From Basidiobolus ranarum (lineage: Eukaryota > Basidiobolomycota > Basidiobolomycetes > Basidiobolales), in assembly GCA_040143965.1 (NCBI GenBank), contig JASJQH010000210.1, forward strand, positions 1 to 21,226: a DNA stretch of 21,226 nucleotides, in the 5' to 3' direction. Position numbers and translations under genes: made by a program. Below are positions 1 through 9,685 of the stretch, piece after piece. Numbering within the stretch: the stretch's first letter is position 1; each line of letters starts with the position of its first letter. A model generated the notes under the pieces. It did no database searches. It was not told where the DNA came from and worked only from the letters and a program-made list of their open reading frames with translations.

Positions 1-1525
1 CTTCAACATCCTACATTAGACATTGAAGTAAAGGGCCGAAAGACTTGTCCACTTACCCAGCTATACTTCGGAGTAATTACAATGGACATGGCAGCAAGGA
101 GAAGACCTAAAGAATGTCAGATCAATCTCTAATGCCCTTATAAAGATGTGGGCTACACCAAATTGTCTTAGTGGTCACAATTAAAGAGTAGACATGATTG
201 GTTCGAAGTCAGTTGGAGTGTAGATAAAAGAGGGCATTGCTGGAGGATTCCCCATCTTGTGACGAATGAATTGAATCACATGGCGCAAGAAATATACCAG
301 ATCTGGATGGTTTTTTTCGCTGGGGACCATGAGAGTTAAAGAATATAATCCAGTTGACAGTTGTCATGTCAGAAATAAGACACCTTTCCCTTTAAATTGA
401 TGGCAAAGGCCTTGATAATGAGTGACTATCACGAATGAGTTTCCCACCTATTTTCAATCATGCAAGATGGATATCTGAATTTAACCTTTCTTCGTCTTGG
501 TCAATGAGATCAGGCTCGCTTGATCCTGACCCATATTTCTTATAGATACATTGACCTGTTAACATATGAGCTAATCAGAAAGTGAGATATACCTGGCTCT
601 CCCCTTCTCCATACACCCCTTTCTCTTACCAGACAGAAGACTTGCCATTCTCACGCCCAATGCATCATGAAAATGGAGCCCCCTAGTTCCTAAACATAGG
701 AGAGACTCTTCAAGTGATCCAAAGAGATACGCTGTTTAATATTCGTTTTAACATTTAATTGATTTTCAAGATCTTTCACCATATTTCCTGTCACACAGAC
801 CTCATACGCCCTCGTATCCCGAATCCCCCTCATATAGCTGCTGTCCCTGAAAGATCGGTGAGGAGTATATCAATAACAGTACTGTATCACTTTAAGAGAC
901 ACTGCTAGTGAGGGGAAATAATAGCCTGAAAATGAACTTGTTGATGGAGTTAATATGGAAGAGATCTTCGGCTTGGTTTGATAGTGAGGATGCTTTTACT
1001 CTTTGGAGGTAAAGCGCCGAAATATACCCCGCAATAATTTTGAACTAAGGTTAATTTTAGAATCACACGATTTTGAACCACTAAGGGAACGTACCCGCAG
1101 AGTACAGCTGGTTCAGGTAGTCAAGTTCCAAAGTATGAATTCTATTAGTAATAGAAACTTACAAGTGTTGCTGAAAGCAAACAATTATGCAAGTAATTTA
1201 TTGTTTACTGAATGTAAGACTATTTTCTAAAATAGCCTTTGCCACTGGATAGTTGAGATAATTTACTTCAAATCATCAGCACCTGTGAATATGATCATTA
1301 TTATCTTGGAAGACAACTAGCATAGTGTCTTTGTGAATTCAATAATATTTTGAGATGTGTTGGAACCATATTGAGGAATTTACAGACAGTTTATTATCTT
1401 TCTCTTTATGAAATCAACCAATCAATCGATTTATGTAGATTTACAGACATTAAAGCTCTTCCTGGTCAAGATGGAGGAAGTATGGGATGGAAGTTGAGGA
1501 GTAAGGCCATGTATAAATCACACAC
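1..1525. other. Intergenic region, no gene recognised
   Basis: No reading frame here resembles a protein. The longest frames (around 1003-1230 and 1350-1571) need a TTG start or have unnatural composition, and they lack plausible splice partners. The region is AT-rich and without obvious tandem repeats. It lies downstream of the aspartic protease gene, whose stop codon is at 1526-1528, so its right edge probably includes the 3' untranslated region of that gene. Confidence 0.5.
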
Positions 1526-2797
1526 TTATTTAGATTTAGCGAAACCCACACGGTGCTTACCAAGATCATAAATGGTGTAGTAGGCTCTAAGGAATACATC
1601 ACCAACAATCCAGAGAGGTCCAGCAGGAGCTGGAATATCCATTCCCATGAATCCAGAAACACATTGATTTTGAACCTTGAGAATATATTGATCAGCAGAT
1701 AAGATGAAAGGTTTGCCGCCAAACGTTAAAGTTAAGCTGGGAAGGCTAGGTATTTTACCACAATCCAAGACGTACTGTCCAGCAAAGTTCTTTTTCGCGC
1801 CAAGCAAGCTGTTGATCAAATCCGCCAAAGCTGAGGGTACAACTAGTAGTGAGCTTCCGGTATCAATAGCTGCTCCAACAGGATCCAACCCGATGTCATC
1901 TTCGCCAAAAGCTACGGATTCTAATTCAACTTCCCAATAGCCTTTACGAGTTACGGGGACCCAATGAATCTTTCCAGAATAATGAGCGGGGTTATACCCA
2001 CCTAAGACAAGTTCACCACCCTGATCTCCAGCCTCGGCATTATTTAACCAGAATGAAAACATTGGCTTATCGATTAGTCGTTTATCCACCATATGGTAGA
2101 ATGGTGGAATCACTCCTTTGACCGAAATAGTATTATACCCCATTCCCATAATACCATCAAATCTACCGAAAGCGAAGGCAAGGCCTGGTTCTTTGACTGA
2201 TTCACCAAAATCACAATTCTCGATAGTAACGTCGCCAACTCGTACTACATCATTGCTGATAATGCCTTCCAAGCTACCACTTCCGTAACGGATAGCAAAC
2301 TCAGTACCGTTGGCTTTGTAGGTAGAACTTTGCTGTGAGTTAAACCGGGTATGGAAGAAACAAGCAATGGAAGAACAATGGGTGGAGGGTACCCATAGAT
2401 TTGAGGAGCCTGTATCGAATACAACCTTGAAGGTTTGTGCAGGAGTACCAATGTTTACCTCACCAAAATATTGGGCATTCATAAAATTGGAGATTGGGAC
2501 ACCATGTTTAGCTTTACCAAATTCGTCCACCGGAATTACAGATTGCTGGTTTTTTTGGTTAACGATACCAAAGTATTTTTGAGCAGCATATTGCCCGGTT
2601 TGGGCATATCTCGAAAGTCTTTGAGCTGGGGTTTCATCTACCTTTTGAATCTTTACACTGCAGAAGGTTTACATGAAAATGATCAGTTTGTATTGTGTAA
2701 TTGAAGTTTGGCTCATAAATACTTACGTTGAAAATGCTGAAGTAACATCAAGAGCAAGAAGAACAGTCACAATGGATTCAAGGGCTGTAAACTTCAT
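1526..2797 (-). CDS. PEP4: Vacuolar aspartic protease (saccharopepsin / proteinase A family)
   Basis: Pepsin-family (A1) aspartic endopeptidase. In fungi the closest relatives are vacuolar proteinase A enzymes, which activate other vacuolar hydrolases. Exon 1 is 2727-2797 and exon 2 is 1526-2657. The 68-base intron runs GTAAGT to CAG, and the join gives 400 residues. Residues 1 to about 21 form a signal peptide with a hydrophobic core (VTVLLAL). A short propeptide follows, and the mature domain begins near residue 75. Both catalytic motifs are present: FDTGSSNLWVP with Asp105 and AIDTGSSLLVVP with Asp289. The flap tyrosine is Tyr148 in RYGSGS. Two disulfide pairs are expected from the paired cysteines (CSSIAC, and the pair around LDCGK and QNQC). 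The NGT glycosylation site near residue 140 sits where yeast Pep4 has one, and the YDLGKHRVGFAK end is typical. Length matches the family (about 400). The ATG was chosen because it gives the signal peptide; frames starting at 2530 would lose it. The gene looks intact. The family call is secure; vacuolar rather than secreted location is inferred from similarity to Pep4. Confidence 0.93.
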
Positions 2798-5571
2798 TTG
2801 ATTTGTACTCAAGGTATAGGAAGGAAATAAAAGTAGATTATATTGACAACAGAGTAAGTCTGAGCCTTTGTAGAGGGATGCGGCGGGTTTATATGGAAAA
2901 ACTGAACGATGAGAATGATGTGGACTGTCACAGTAACTGCGTACATAGCGTATAGATTATTATCGAATTGTAAGGGCTCTCCTTGTTGATTAATATACAA
3001 CCTCTGTTAGCTGGTTTGAAAATCTCACCCCTGGTTAAACTGGTTTTAGTTGCAGCTACAAATATGGTCAGCACCAGCAATATTTATTATTCGACCAGGT
3101 GATGCCAATTCCATATTACACATCTTTCATGACAACGCTACAATACAGATCCCATCTATTGGATGCGAATTCGCCTACCATTTACTTTTCCCAGTGTCGT
3201 AGCAATAATGCGAGCAAGTGGAAACGCATGAAGTGACTGCGGGAATATTTGACATAGTTCACTGGAATTGCTTGCTTTATCATGGAGGGTGAATGTCGAG
3301 ACGGGCAGACTCCATCATCAGCATGAAGGGTATAAAGGCGCCACATTTGGTCATTTGATGACTCGTAATCAAACAAATGAGCAATCAAATCACTGCGATC
3401 ATATGGATGTTAACAATTCACTCTTTTAGTCAACGTTTCAGGGAATAATACTTGGTGCTCCCATGCAAATGGTCATGCATTCACGGGTCTATTGCTAAGC
3501 GAATGCAAATGCAGCTTTTAGATTTCTGATACTTTGCAGGATCGCCCAAGCAAACCCAGCCTTTCTGATTAGCATTGTATCGTGAATCGAATATGCCACT
3601 TAGCTCCTTGGTAAATCATATCACATATTTAAGTGAGCTGTATACACGTCATGTGAGACAGTCCAGGAGAGGAAGGTAGCGGATGAATGCTATGTTGATT
3701 TGATCAATGGCAAAGAACTATCCAAAGTTGCTCAGACATTGTATATGTTGAGGGTGTTTGGTACACGGCGTATGACTTTGGTTGATAGATAACGTCATAG
3801 ATAGCCGGCCATTATCGCCAGCTGAACAGAACAAAAGGATGATGCAGTCAGTTTCCCCTATATCTCTGATATAATCTACAAATCCGCACTAATGCTTGAC
3901 CGGTTTGTCGCATAGGCAATATCGAACATGTTTCAGGTGGAATAATACAAAGCAACCCTTTTAATCACTTCATTATAAGCTTAATGCCCCCAGTTCATCT
4001 GCTCATATATTCACCAAAATAGGCAACTCTGCTCGTTAGCGGTCTCTCATCCATTCTGACCACATGTGAGCAAGCACTGGTAAAGAACTCACTTCTCCCC
4101 AGCATCCCACTCCTCGCCTGTATCTTCTGGCTTATCCTTCCTCGCTTAAGTGTGCCTTCATTGGGTTTCAGTCATCATTTGGATAACAGTCATGTGTAAC
4201 CATGGTCCTGCTTAGACACATCATTGATAGTGGCGGCCAGCAAGTACGCTCCGGATATAGTATAAAAGTAGTATATCAATTTTACGCAATCTCGTGAGCG
4301 ATATCTGTTGCTGGAATTAAAGCGAATTAGGCTGCGCGTTCTTTTTGTGAAGGAAGGGGATGAACAATTGATCAATAGAGTAGGGAAATCCATGGATTGA
4401 AAACAGATATTTGAGCAGCTAAATACCATCTGAAGCATATAAGAATAATCTAGCAACTTCAAAGTAGCTTCAAGATGGATTGAACACTCATTTTGATCTA
4501 GTAGGGCTTTGCAACTTTGTTTACTTGTTACATACCAGGTATACTGAATGAATGCATCAAATCCAGACTGATTGCAAACTTTACTTACCTACATTGACAA
4601 ACTATTCATGATTTGTGTGATATCTCTTTGAGCGGTGGACTAATCACTTTTGTATACACTAACTCCCCAGTTTTGCATGTCAAATAGAGTAGAAACCCTG
4701 CTCTCTTCGTTTCTTTTTGGAAGAGCCTGTGGAATATCATTGTCAGACTCAATCTATTCTCGAGTGCTTGATTTATAGTTTGCATATCCAAATGATGCAA
4801 TATACACCTCCGCAGTTTGCTTAAATAGTGATATCTTCATAAAAAATTGCAATAGATGCAATCAATGTATAAATGCTATCAGCTTATAAAATGGGCTCTA
4901 ACATGTGTGTGCATCATATAGTTGATATTTCAGTAGCCCGCACCATGCTATATATAATTTTCTTTTGTATACTTGACTATTGTCCATCTTGAATCAATTT
5001 AAAATATACACTGTTCAAATACCTATACGATTAGTACTACTCACATAAAAAATAGCTTGGTCAAATACAAGATTGCTGCCTCTCTTATTGCCATGTCTAC
5101 TTCTTGTTGTTGGTTCGGCTTTTGTTCCTTCATCAGCGTTATTATAAGCGTTTAGTGTTGATTTTAGAACCGAGTTTGGTTATTTTCAATCAATTGGCGA
5201 TGTTGTTCTTGGGTTTGAGTAAATGTTCAAGGTATCAGTATTATCTATTATCCTTTGAGTATACTAGGAAACATTCAATTTTTGTTTTAGAGTGATTTCT
5301 GCATTGAAGGAGTTCTACGGCATTATATGAACTTCATTTAGTATATCGACTTTGCCCTCCTGATAGACGATCTATCAATATTTTTACCGAGTCGATGGAA
5401 TTGGTTTTGCATATGGTTCAATACGCGTCATTAAGGCTGTATTTTATTTTTCTACGAAACAAAAATATACACTAGTGAAAAGTATCCCTTCAGGCGGGGA
5501 CAAGTTATGCACAATAGCCATGAGAACCATGCTAGTCACGTGCTAAGAGTTTTTTATATGCATGCTAAGTG
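2798..5571. other. Long intergenic region, no gene recognised
   Basis: The leftmost part should hold the protease promoter. Elsewhere the frames (for example 3182-3388, 4190-4462 and 4606-4800 on the minus strand, 5104-5295 on the plus strand) are short, of unnatural composition, and have no convincing exon borders. CpG dinucleotides occur throughout, unlike the right end of the window. No tandem repeat or terminal inverted repeat was noticed by eye. Confidence 0.45.
2888..2893 (-). promoter_or_regulatory. Possible TATA box of the aspartic protease gene
   Basis: On the minus strand this reads TATAAA, about 90 bases upstream of the protease start codon at 2797. Spacing is compatible with a TATA element followed by a short 5' leader. 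In AT-rich sequence a chance match is quite possible. Confidence 0.35.
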
Positions 5572-5583
5572 TTAGGGTTAGGG
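5572..5583 (+). repeat. Interstitial telomere-type repeat, two TTAGGG units
   Basis: Two perfect TTAGGG units in tandem, followed by one further T. TTAGGG is the telomere unit of most filamentous fungi. Two units alone can arise by chance, but a second, longer run of the same unit and the same orientation lies at 20991-21008, and both are preceded by a similar short sequence ending in GTG or AGTG. Confidence 0.6.
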
Positions 5584-5711
5584 TAATATAATAAATTAGA
5601 TAAGCTATGTTGATTAACTCTACACGAGAGTAATACTTGCGTTCTGAAGAGAGACCAAGGTCACAATGCTCATGCTCCAGAGATTAGTGGTGTTCTCTTG
5701 CCTATGTGCAG

Positions 5712-5825
5712 GAGTTGACCTCTCATGGGAGGGAGGGTTTCTTTGATATTATTGTTGAACAGAATGCTGAACGTGAACAGGAATATGATGTCAAGTGGGG
5801 ACATGAACCTCAATTACCACTTCAG
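5712..5825 (+). pseudogene. Isolated exon-like island, identity unknown
   Basis: A 114-base stretch opens after a good acceptor (CTATGTGCAG) and closes at a good donor (CAG then GTAATG). It gives 38 uninterrupted codons in phase 0, including ...GREGFFDIIVEQNAERE... and VKWGHEPQLPLQ. The open frame extends a little beyond both borders (about 5676 to 5840). The composition is protein-like and richer in charged residues than neighbouring chance frames. I found no partner exon on either side, so this is either a relic of a gene or transposon, an exon of a gene with distant partners, or a chance frame. No family is recognised. Confidence 0.25.
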
Positions 5826-6358
5826 GTAATGTCCCTATCCTATTAATATGCCAGGTGATCCGGAAGTCTAAAACTCTAAAATGGATTCTATATTATTCAA
5901 TTCGTGCTGTAGCACAACAAAGCAGTTGGCATTTCATCCCGCTAATAGCTGTTCATTATAAAGATATACGAATTTGCTGTTAAAATAGCTCATAATATTA
6001 ACCTGTGGTCTCGCTATCATGGGAAAATAATGGCCTGACAGATTGAGTGATTCGTCGGCTCAATTGTTCTAGTATTCTTCAAAAATATCGACTTTTCTGC
6101 ACAATAGTCCCATTGGAAAGGGGATAGGGGAAAGCTGTCACTTGGAACGTCAAAAATGAATCTAGATTCCGGTGAATTTTTTCCAAAGGCATTGTTTATT
6201 GTGCTTAGTTTAGATGGTATTTCTCTGCCCTATTTTGTCTTCATGATAATCCTATGAATATTCTAAATTCCCTCGAGTACCTGAATTACATCAATTTCCC
6301 ATCCTATACCTTCCTCCACACACAGATATACACAAGTTCTATTAGCTTGAGGTGAACG

Positions 6359-6934
6359 ATGAACTGCTTGAGAAATAGAACCTTTTCCTTGGTGAAGAAT
6401 ATATCTTGTAAGGGTGAGTGTTGCGTGATCCTTTTCTTCTCTACCAGTCTTACTAATTGTGCTGTTGTCCTGGCTGAAACTGAATAAATAGCTACCACCA
6501 AGAGTTTCTCTTCACTTAATATAGGTATACTTTGCATTTTCCAAAGTTCTTGTGTTTCAAAGTTAGCAAAACCCTAAACATTTTTATCCTTATATATATT
6601 CTTTTCAACTCCAAAAGCGCATAAGCAGTACTTGGTCATCGCGAAAGATTTCATCGATGCAGAAGCCATCTCTCGGCGTCTGGCTACTCGAGAAACACAT
6701 TTGGACCGTTGTAGGGATTTGCACAAACAAAACAAAATACTGGTAGTCGGTGCATTACGCTCTGATGACAGCGACTATGGAAAAATGTTAGGTTCGTGTC
6801 ATATCTACGAAGCGAAAAATGTAGAAGAGGTCAAAAAGATCATTAGTCAAGACCCCTATATCGATGCCAGAGTATGGGAAGACGTAAAGATTATTCCTCT
6901 CAAGTTAGTCAGTCTTTCTGAGGGAGCTCAATGA
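6359..6934 (+). CDS. YCII-domain protein, probably mitochondrial (copy 1)
   Basis: Exon 1 is 6359-6413 and exon 2 is 6618-6934. The intron (204 bases, GTGAGT to AAAAG) is in phase 1, and the join gives 123 residues. The first 20 or so residues are basic and hydroxylated with no acids (MNCLRNRTFSLVKN), as in a mitochondrial presequence. The body is one YCII domain, a ferredoxin-like fold found in small proteins of mostly unknown reaction. The typical markers are a run of arginines leading to His46 (SRRLATRETHL), the GSCHIYEA strand, and the DPY motif with Asp97 followed by ARVWEDVKIIPLKL. The His and Asp form the conserved putative active pair. The start rests on the paralogue at 7374-7913, which has the same leader-exon layout and the same intron position. 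The two genes converge, 439 bases apart. The function is unknown; a lyase or detoxifying role is only a family guess. Confidence 0.8.
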
Positions 6935-7373
6935 TACGTAGGTTGTGTGTACTTGATCACTTCATGCTACAGGTGAGTAACTCATCTACACTTAATCCCA
7001 TTTCATATCTTACAAGCCATGTTGAATAAGCCAGATTTTGAATGGCCCCCATATATTTCACTAGACTTACTCTCTTTATCTTACACTAAATGTCTGGAAG
7101 ATATCAAAATACCATTTTTTACTCTTTGACAGCATGTTTCTTTCATTCGATCATTTCGGAGGATATATTCTACTTTGTCGCTTAGACGAGCCTTTCACAC
7201 TTGCTTGTGAATGTTTTCTAATAAACGTGGTATCTCGCACAATTTAGGAGTTGAATTTTGTTAGATATTATGAGAACCAAGACTCACGTTCCTTTTACAT
7301 CCATACAAAGTTTATTTAAAAATGGCTAGAAGGATGTGCAAGTAGATATTAACTGGCAGTACAACAAAGAGAA
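6935..7373. other. Spacer between the convergent YCII genes
   Basis: This 439-base spacer must hold the 3' ends of both convergent YCII genes. An AATAAA polyadenylation-type hexamer on the plus strand lies at 7220-7225, about 290 bases past the stop of the left copy. No reading frame or obvious terminator structure is seen. Confidence 0.4.
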
Positions 7374-7913
7374 TCAAGCCTTGAAAGGTAACGCCAACTT
7401 TAAAGGATAAATATCGATCTTGTCCCAAACTTTCCCTTTGATATATGGATCCTTGGCTATCATTTTTTTGACTGCTTCGGAGTTCTCAGCTTCGTAAACC
7501 AGGCAGGATCCTATCATCTTACCGTTCTCACCTTCTTCAGAAAATATTGCCCCACCAGCCAAGATGGTATCAACTGAATAGAGCTCGCGTGCGTTATCCA
7601 GGTGCTCCTCTCTGCTTGCCATACGGCGTGACAAAGCCTCTTTATCGGAAAAATCCTTAGCAATGACCAGGAATTGGCGAGAGGCTAATTGAGAAAATAG
7701 TCAAAATGCTAACGCCCATAAATCATAGAGGAACATAAAGAAAACATCTTACTGGGTGTGCAGGAAGATAGACCCCTTTTGGGTGCAAGTATGCCTACAA
7801 TTCATAATGCTTAGTTATTGAATACGATGCGAAGTAGTGTTGCAAGAAGAATTGGTTCGTAAACGGTTCTCACCCAGATGTTTAATGCTTTGTTTCAAAC
7901 CGGCGAAGGACAT
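7374..7913 (-). CDS. YCII-domain protein, probably mitochondrial (copy 2)
   Basis: Exon 1 is 7874-7913 and exon 2 is 7374-7684. The intron (189 bases, GTGAGA to TTAG) is in phase 1 and splits an alanine codon, exactly as in the copy at 6359-6934. The protein has 116 residues. Its leader (MSFAGLKQSIKHL) is short, basic and without acids, consistent with mitochondrial import. The YCII domain follows from FLVIAKDF, with His41 in SRRMASREEHL, the GSCLVYEAE strand, and Asp92 in DPYIKGKVWDKIDIYPLKL. Both putative active residues are kept. The two copies share most of the domain core but differ clearly in the leader and the central loop, so the duplication is not recent. A shorter start inside exon 2 is possible but would lose the first strand of the fold. 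Confidence 0.8.
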
Positions 7914-8188
7914 TCTTCAAGAGAGTTTAGTGGAGTGTAAAGATGACGATAGTGAAATACAGAGTTTGAGGCTGAGGTTTAAAAAAGGGGATGTATTTGT
8001 GAAGGACTACAAAAATCCAAATACCTGTGGGAAAGTTTCCCTGGGAAAGTAATCTCTATGAGATCATGCCTTTCATATCTACCATTACCTCAGGTCCATG
8101 ATGGGAAATATACCCACTCATTTCGTTTTACTTGAGTCAAATCCTCATGGCTATCCGAGCCAATGAGTAATCAACGGGTATCTTTATT

Positions 8189-8652
8189 CTAGAGATCGTT
8201 TGTGTGGCTCATGCTTTCCACCATTATTCCTATTGCAGCCACTGGGTCGTCGTTCTTGAACGTCACCACCAGGGATGGCTTGTAAAAGAGTGGGCATGCA
8301 ATCATGCTCAGCACTCACGATTTAATCTAAAAATAGCACCTACCTCAGTGATCAGTCTGTGTACAACCTGACCACGTGTTGGCAATATTGCCAAAGGAGA
8401 GCATAATTGAGAGCCTAGCAGTATTTTGTAAGTACGATTCCTGTACTTGGCCAGATAAATACAATTGGCTTCCGCTAGAACAGCATCTGGGCTACAATAT
8501 GAAACACCACTCAGAGCTGTGCCACAAGCACTTTCCCAAGTGGGTATTTTGTGAATGTTGCTTTCTCCAAGATACAGGCGCTTTAAACAATCAATTGCAA
8601 GAGATTGCTTAGAAGCGTATGACAGCGGTGAGCTGATTCTATAATCGCACAT
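8189..8652 (-). CDS. Unrecognised small two-exon protein
   Basis: Proposed exon 1 is 8344-8652 (103 codons) and exon 2 is 8189-8278 (29 codons plus TAG). They are joined by a 65-base phase-0 intron with good ends (GAG then GTAGGT; TTTTACAAG). The product would have 132 residues. It is cysteine-bearing, starts MCDYRISSPLSYASK, runs through WESACGTALSGVSYC to LPTRGQVVHRLITE, and ends with TFKNDDPVAAIGIMVE. No domain is recognised, and there is no signal peptide or membrane segment. The frame is also open upstream of the ATG to about 8706 and reads GCICRMC just before it, so another 5' exon or an upstream start is possible. It lies head to head with the NC2 alpha gene, 308 bases away. The second exon looks genuine because its composition is protein-like and it joins in phase. 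It could still be a chance frame. Confidence 0.42.
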
Positions 8653-8960
8653 TCTGCAAATACATCCAGGAATTATAGGGATTTTCTGGTGCTGTGAGGC
8701 TGCATCAGGCTAAGGAAATTGATCTACTTGCGTTGCGTTCCTATCAATTTTAACGAAAAACTAGAAAAAAACCAAGACTTTTGATTTGCGATATTAAATT
8801 GAGCTGGAAAGGGATATAATCAATTTTTCTTGACATCGGAGCACATTCTATCTCATCGATCATTCCATCCATAATATCCACTCTGAGTCCTAATAGCAAG
8901 TCAACATATACATTCCTTCTAAACAATCAACTCCTCTGAGATCCTTCGTTCCTTGCCGAC
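8653..8960. promoter_or_regulatory. Probable divergent promoter region
   Basis: This 308-base gap separates the start of the unrecognised minus-strand gene from the ATG of NC2 alpha on the plus strand, so it should carry both promoters if the left gene is real. It is AT-rich, with A and T runs in the middle. No clear TATA box is seen at the expected distance for either gene. Confidence 0.35.
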
Positions 8961-9685
8961 ATGAGGAAGAAATATAAGACAAAGTTCCCCGTGGTAAAAC
9001 AAAGCTCTTCTCACATCCTTTTTTCAAAAAGTCATCCAATGCAAACGTTTTAATATTCCATCTGTTGTTTTTAGGCGCGCATCAAGAAGATTATGCAAAT
9101 GGACGAGGATGTGGGGAAAATGGCTCAAGCTACTCCAGTTTTAATATGTAAGATTCATTTACTTCCGATCAAGTATACTATTGCTTCCTTTACTTTTTCA
9201 CTTACTTTTGATATTTTGCTCAGCCAAGGCCTTGGAACTTTTCATGCAATCTCTCATTGACGAGGCTTGTAGTGAAACACGCTCTCGAAACGCTAAAAGA
9301 CTTTCTGTCGCTCATTTGTAATTGCACTTTTGTATTGAATAACCCTTCACTTTCGTTATCAATCTAAACTCGAATTACTGAATAGGAAAAAGTGCGTCTT
9401 GAACACTGAACAATTCGATTTCTTGCGTGATGTGGTGGCCAATGTACCAGATCCTTCAGAGAAAGTCGAAGGTGATATTGAGTCGGTACCAACTCCACGT
9501 GAAGACTCTCCCAAACCAGAGCGAAGTAGCTCGGGCCGGGGTCGCGGTAGGGGACGTGGTAGAGGTAGAGGTCGTCGACGGTAAGTACCTAAATTCCTCT
9601 TGAATCAGCCAAATCATCAGCATTTGTTCCTCTCTAATCAACAATCTTTATTTCGCATAGGAAAACAAATGAGGAATCCGATTAA
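8961..9685 (+). CDS. Negative cofactor 2 subunit alpha (DRAP1/Bur6-like) histone-fold protein
   Basis: NC2 alpha pairs with NC2 beta (Dr1) in the nucleus, binds TBP on DNA and blocks TFIIA and TFIIB entry. Five exons: 8961-8993, 9075-9147, 9224-9317, 9386-9580 and 9661-9685. All introns are GT-AG, 68 to 81 bases long. The join gives 139 residues. Residues 7-90 form the H2A-like histone fold, starting KTKFPVARIKKIMQMDEDVG, with ATPVLISKALELF on the long helix and SVAHLKKCV before QFDFLRDVV, all hallmark NC2 alpha segments. Residues after about 95 are an acidic and proline-bearing linker. An arginine-glycine tail with about six Gly-Arg pairs comes next, then a short KTNEESD end. The animal and plant proteins also have low-complexity tails, but the RG run here may bind nucleic acid or be methylated. 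The short first exon is supported by reading phase and by the KFPVARIKKIMQ match across the first junction. The gene looks intact. Confidence 0.93.

Noticed and set aside
1003-1571. Two plus-strand frames (1003-1230 and 1350-1571)
   Set aside because: The first starts with TTG and neither has protein-like composition or a family match. The second also runs into the 3' end of the protease gene on the other strand.
1704-2704. Several frames on both strands inside the protease gene
   Set aside because: They are shadows of the aspartic protease exon in other frames.
3182-4800. Minus-strand frames at 3182-3388, 4190-4462 and 4606-4800
   Set aside because: Short, chance-like composition, no reliable start or splice signals, no family likeness.
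5035-5295. Three overlapping plus-strand frames, all rich in hydrophobic residues, resembling a leader peptide or membrane segment
   Set aside because: T-rich DNA gives such peptides in every frame by chance. No frame is long enough or framed by good splice signals.
6304-6537. Minus-strand frame of 77 codons
   Set aside because: It is antisense to the leader exon and intron of the left YCII gene and has no likeness to any family.
7837-8052. Plus-strand frame of 71 codons
   Set aside because: Its start is not ATG and it overlaps the leader exon of the right YCII gene, which is better supported by its paralogue.
8376-8612. Plus-strand frame of 78 codons with many cysteines
   Set aside because: Exactly antisense to the better-supported two-exon minus-strand gene, and no splice partners were found.
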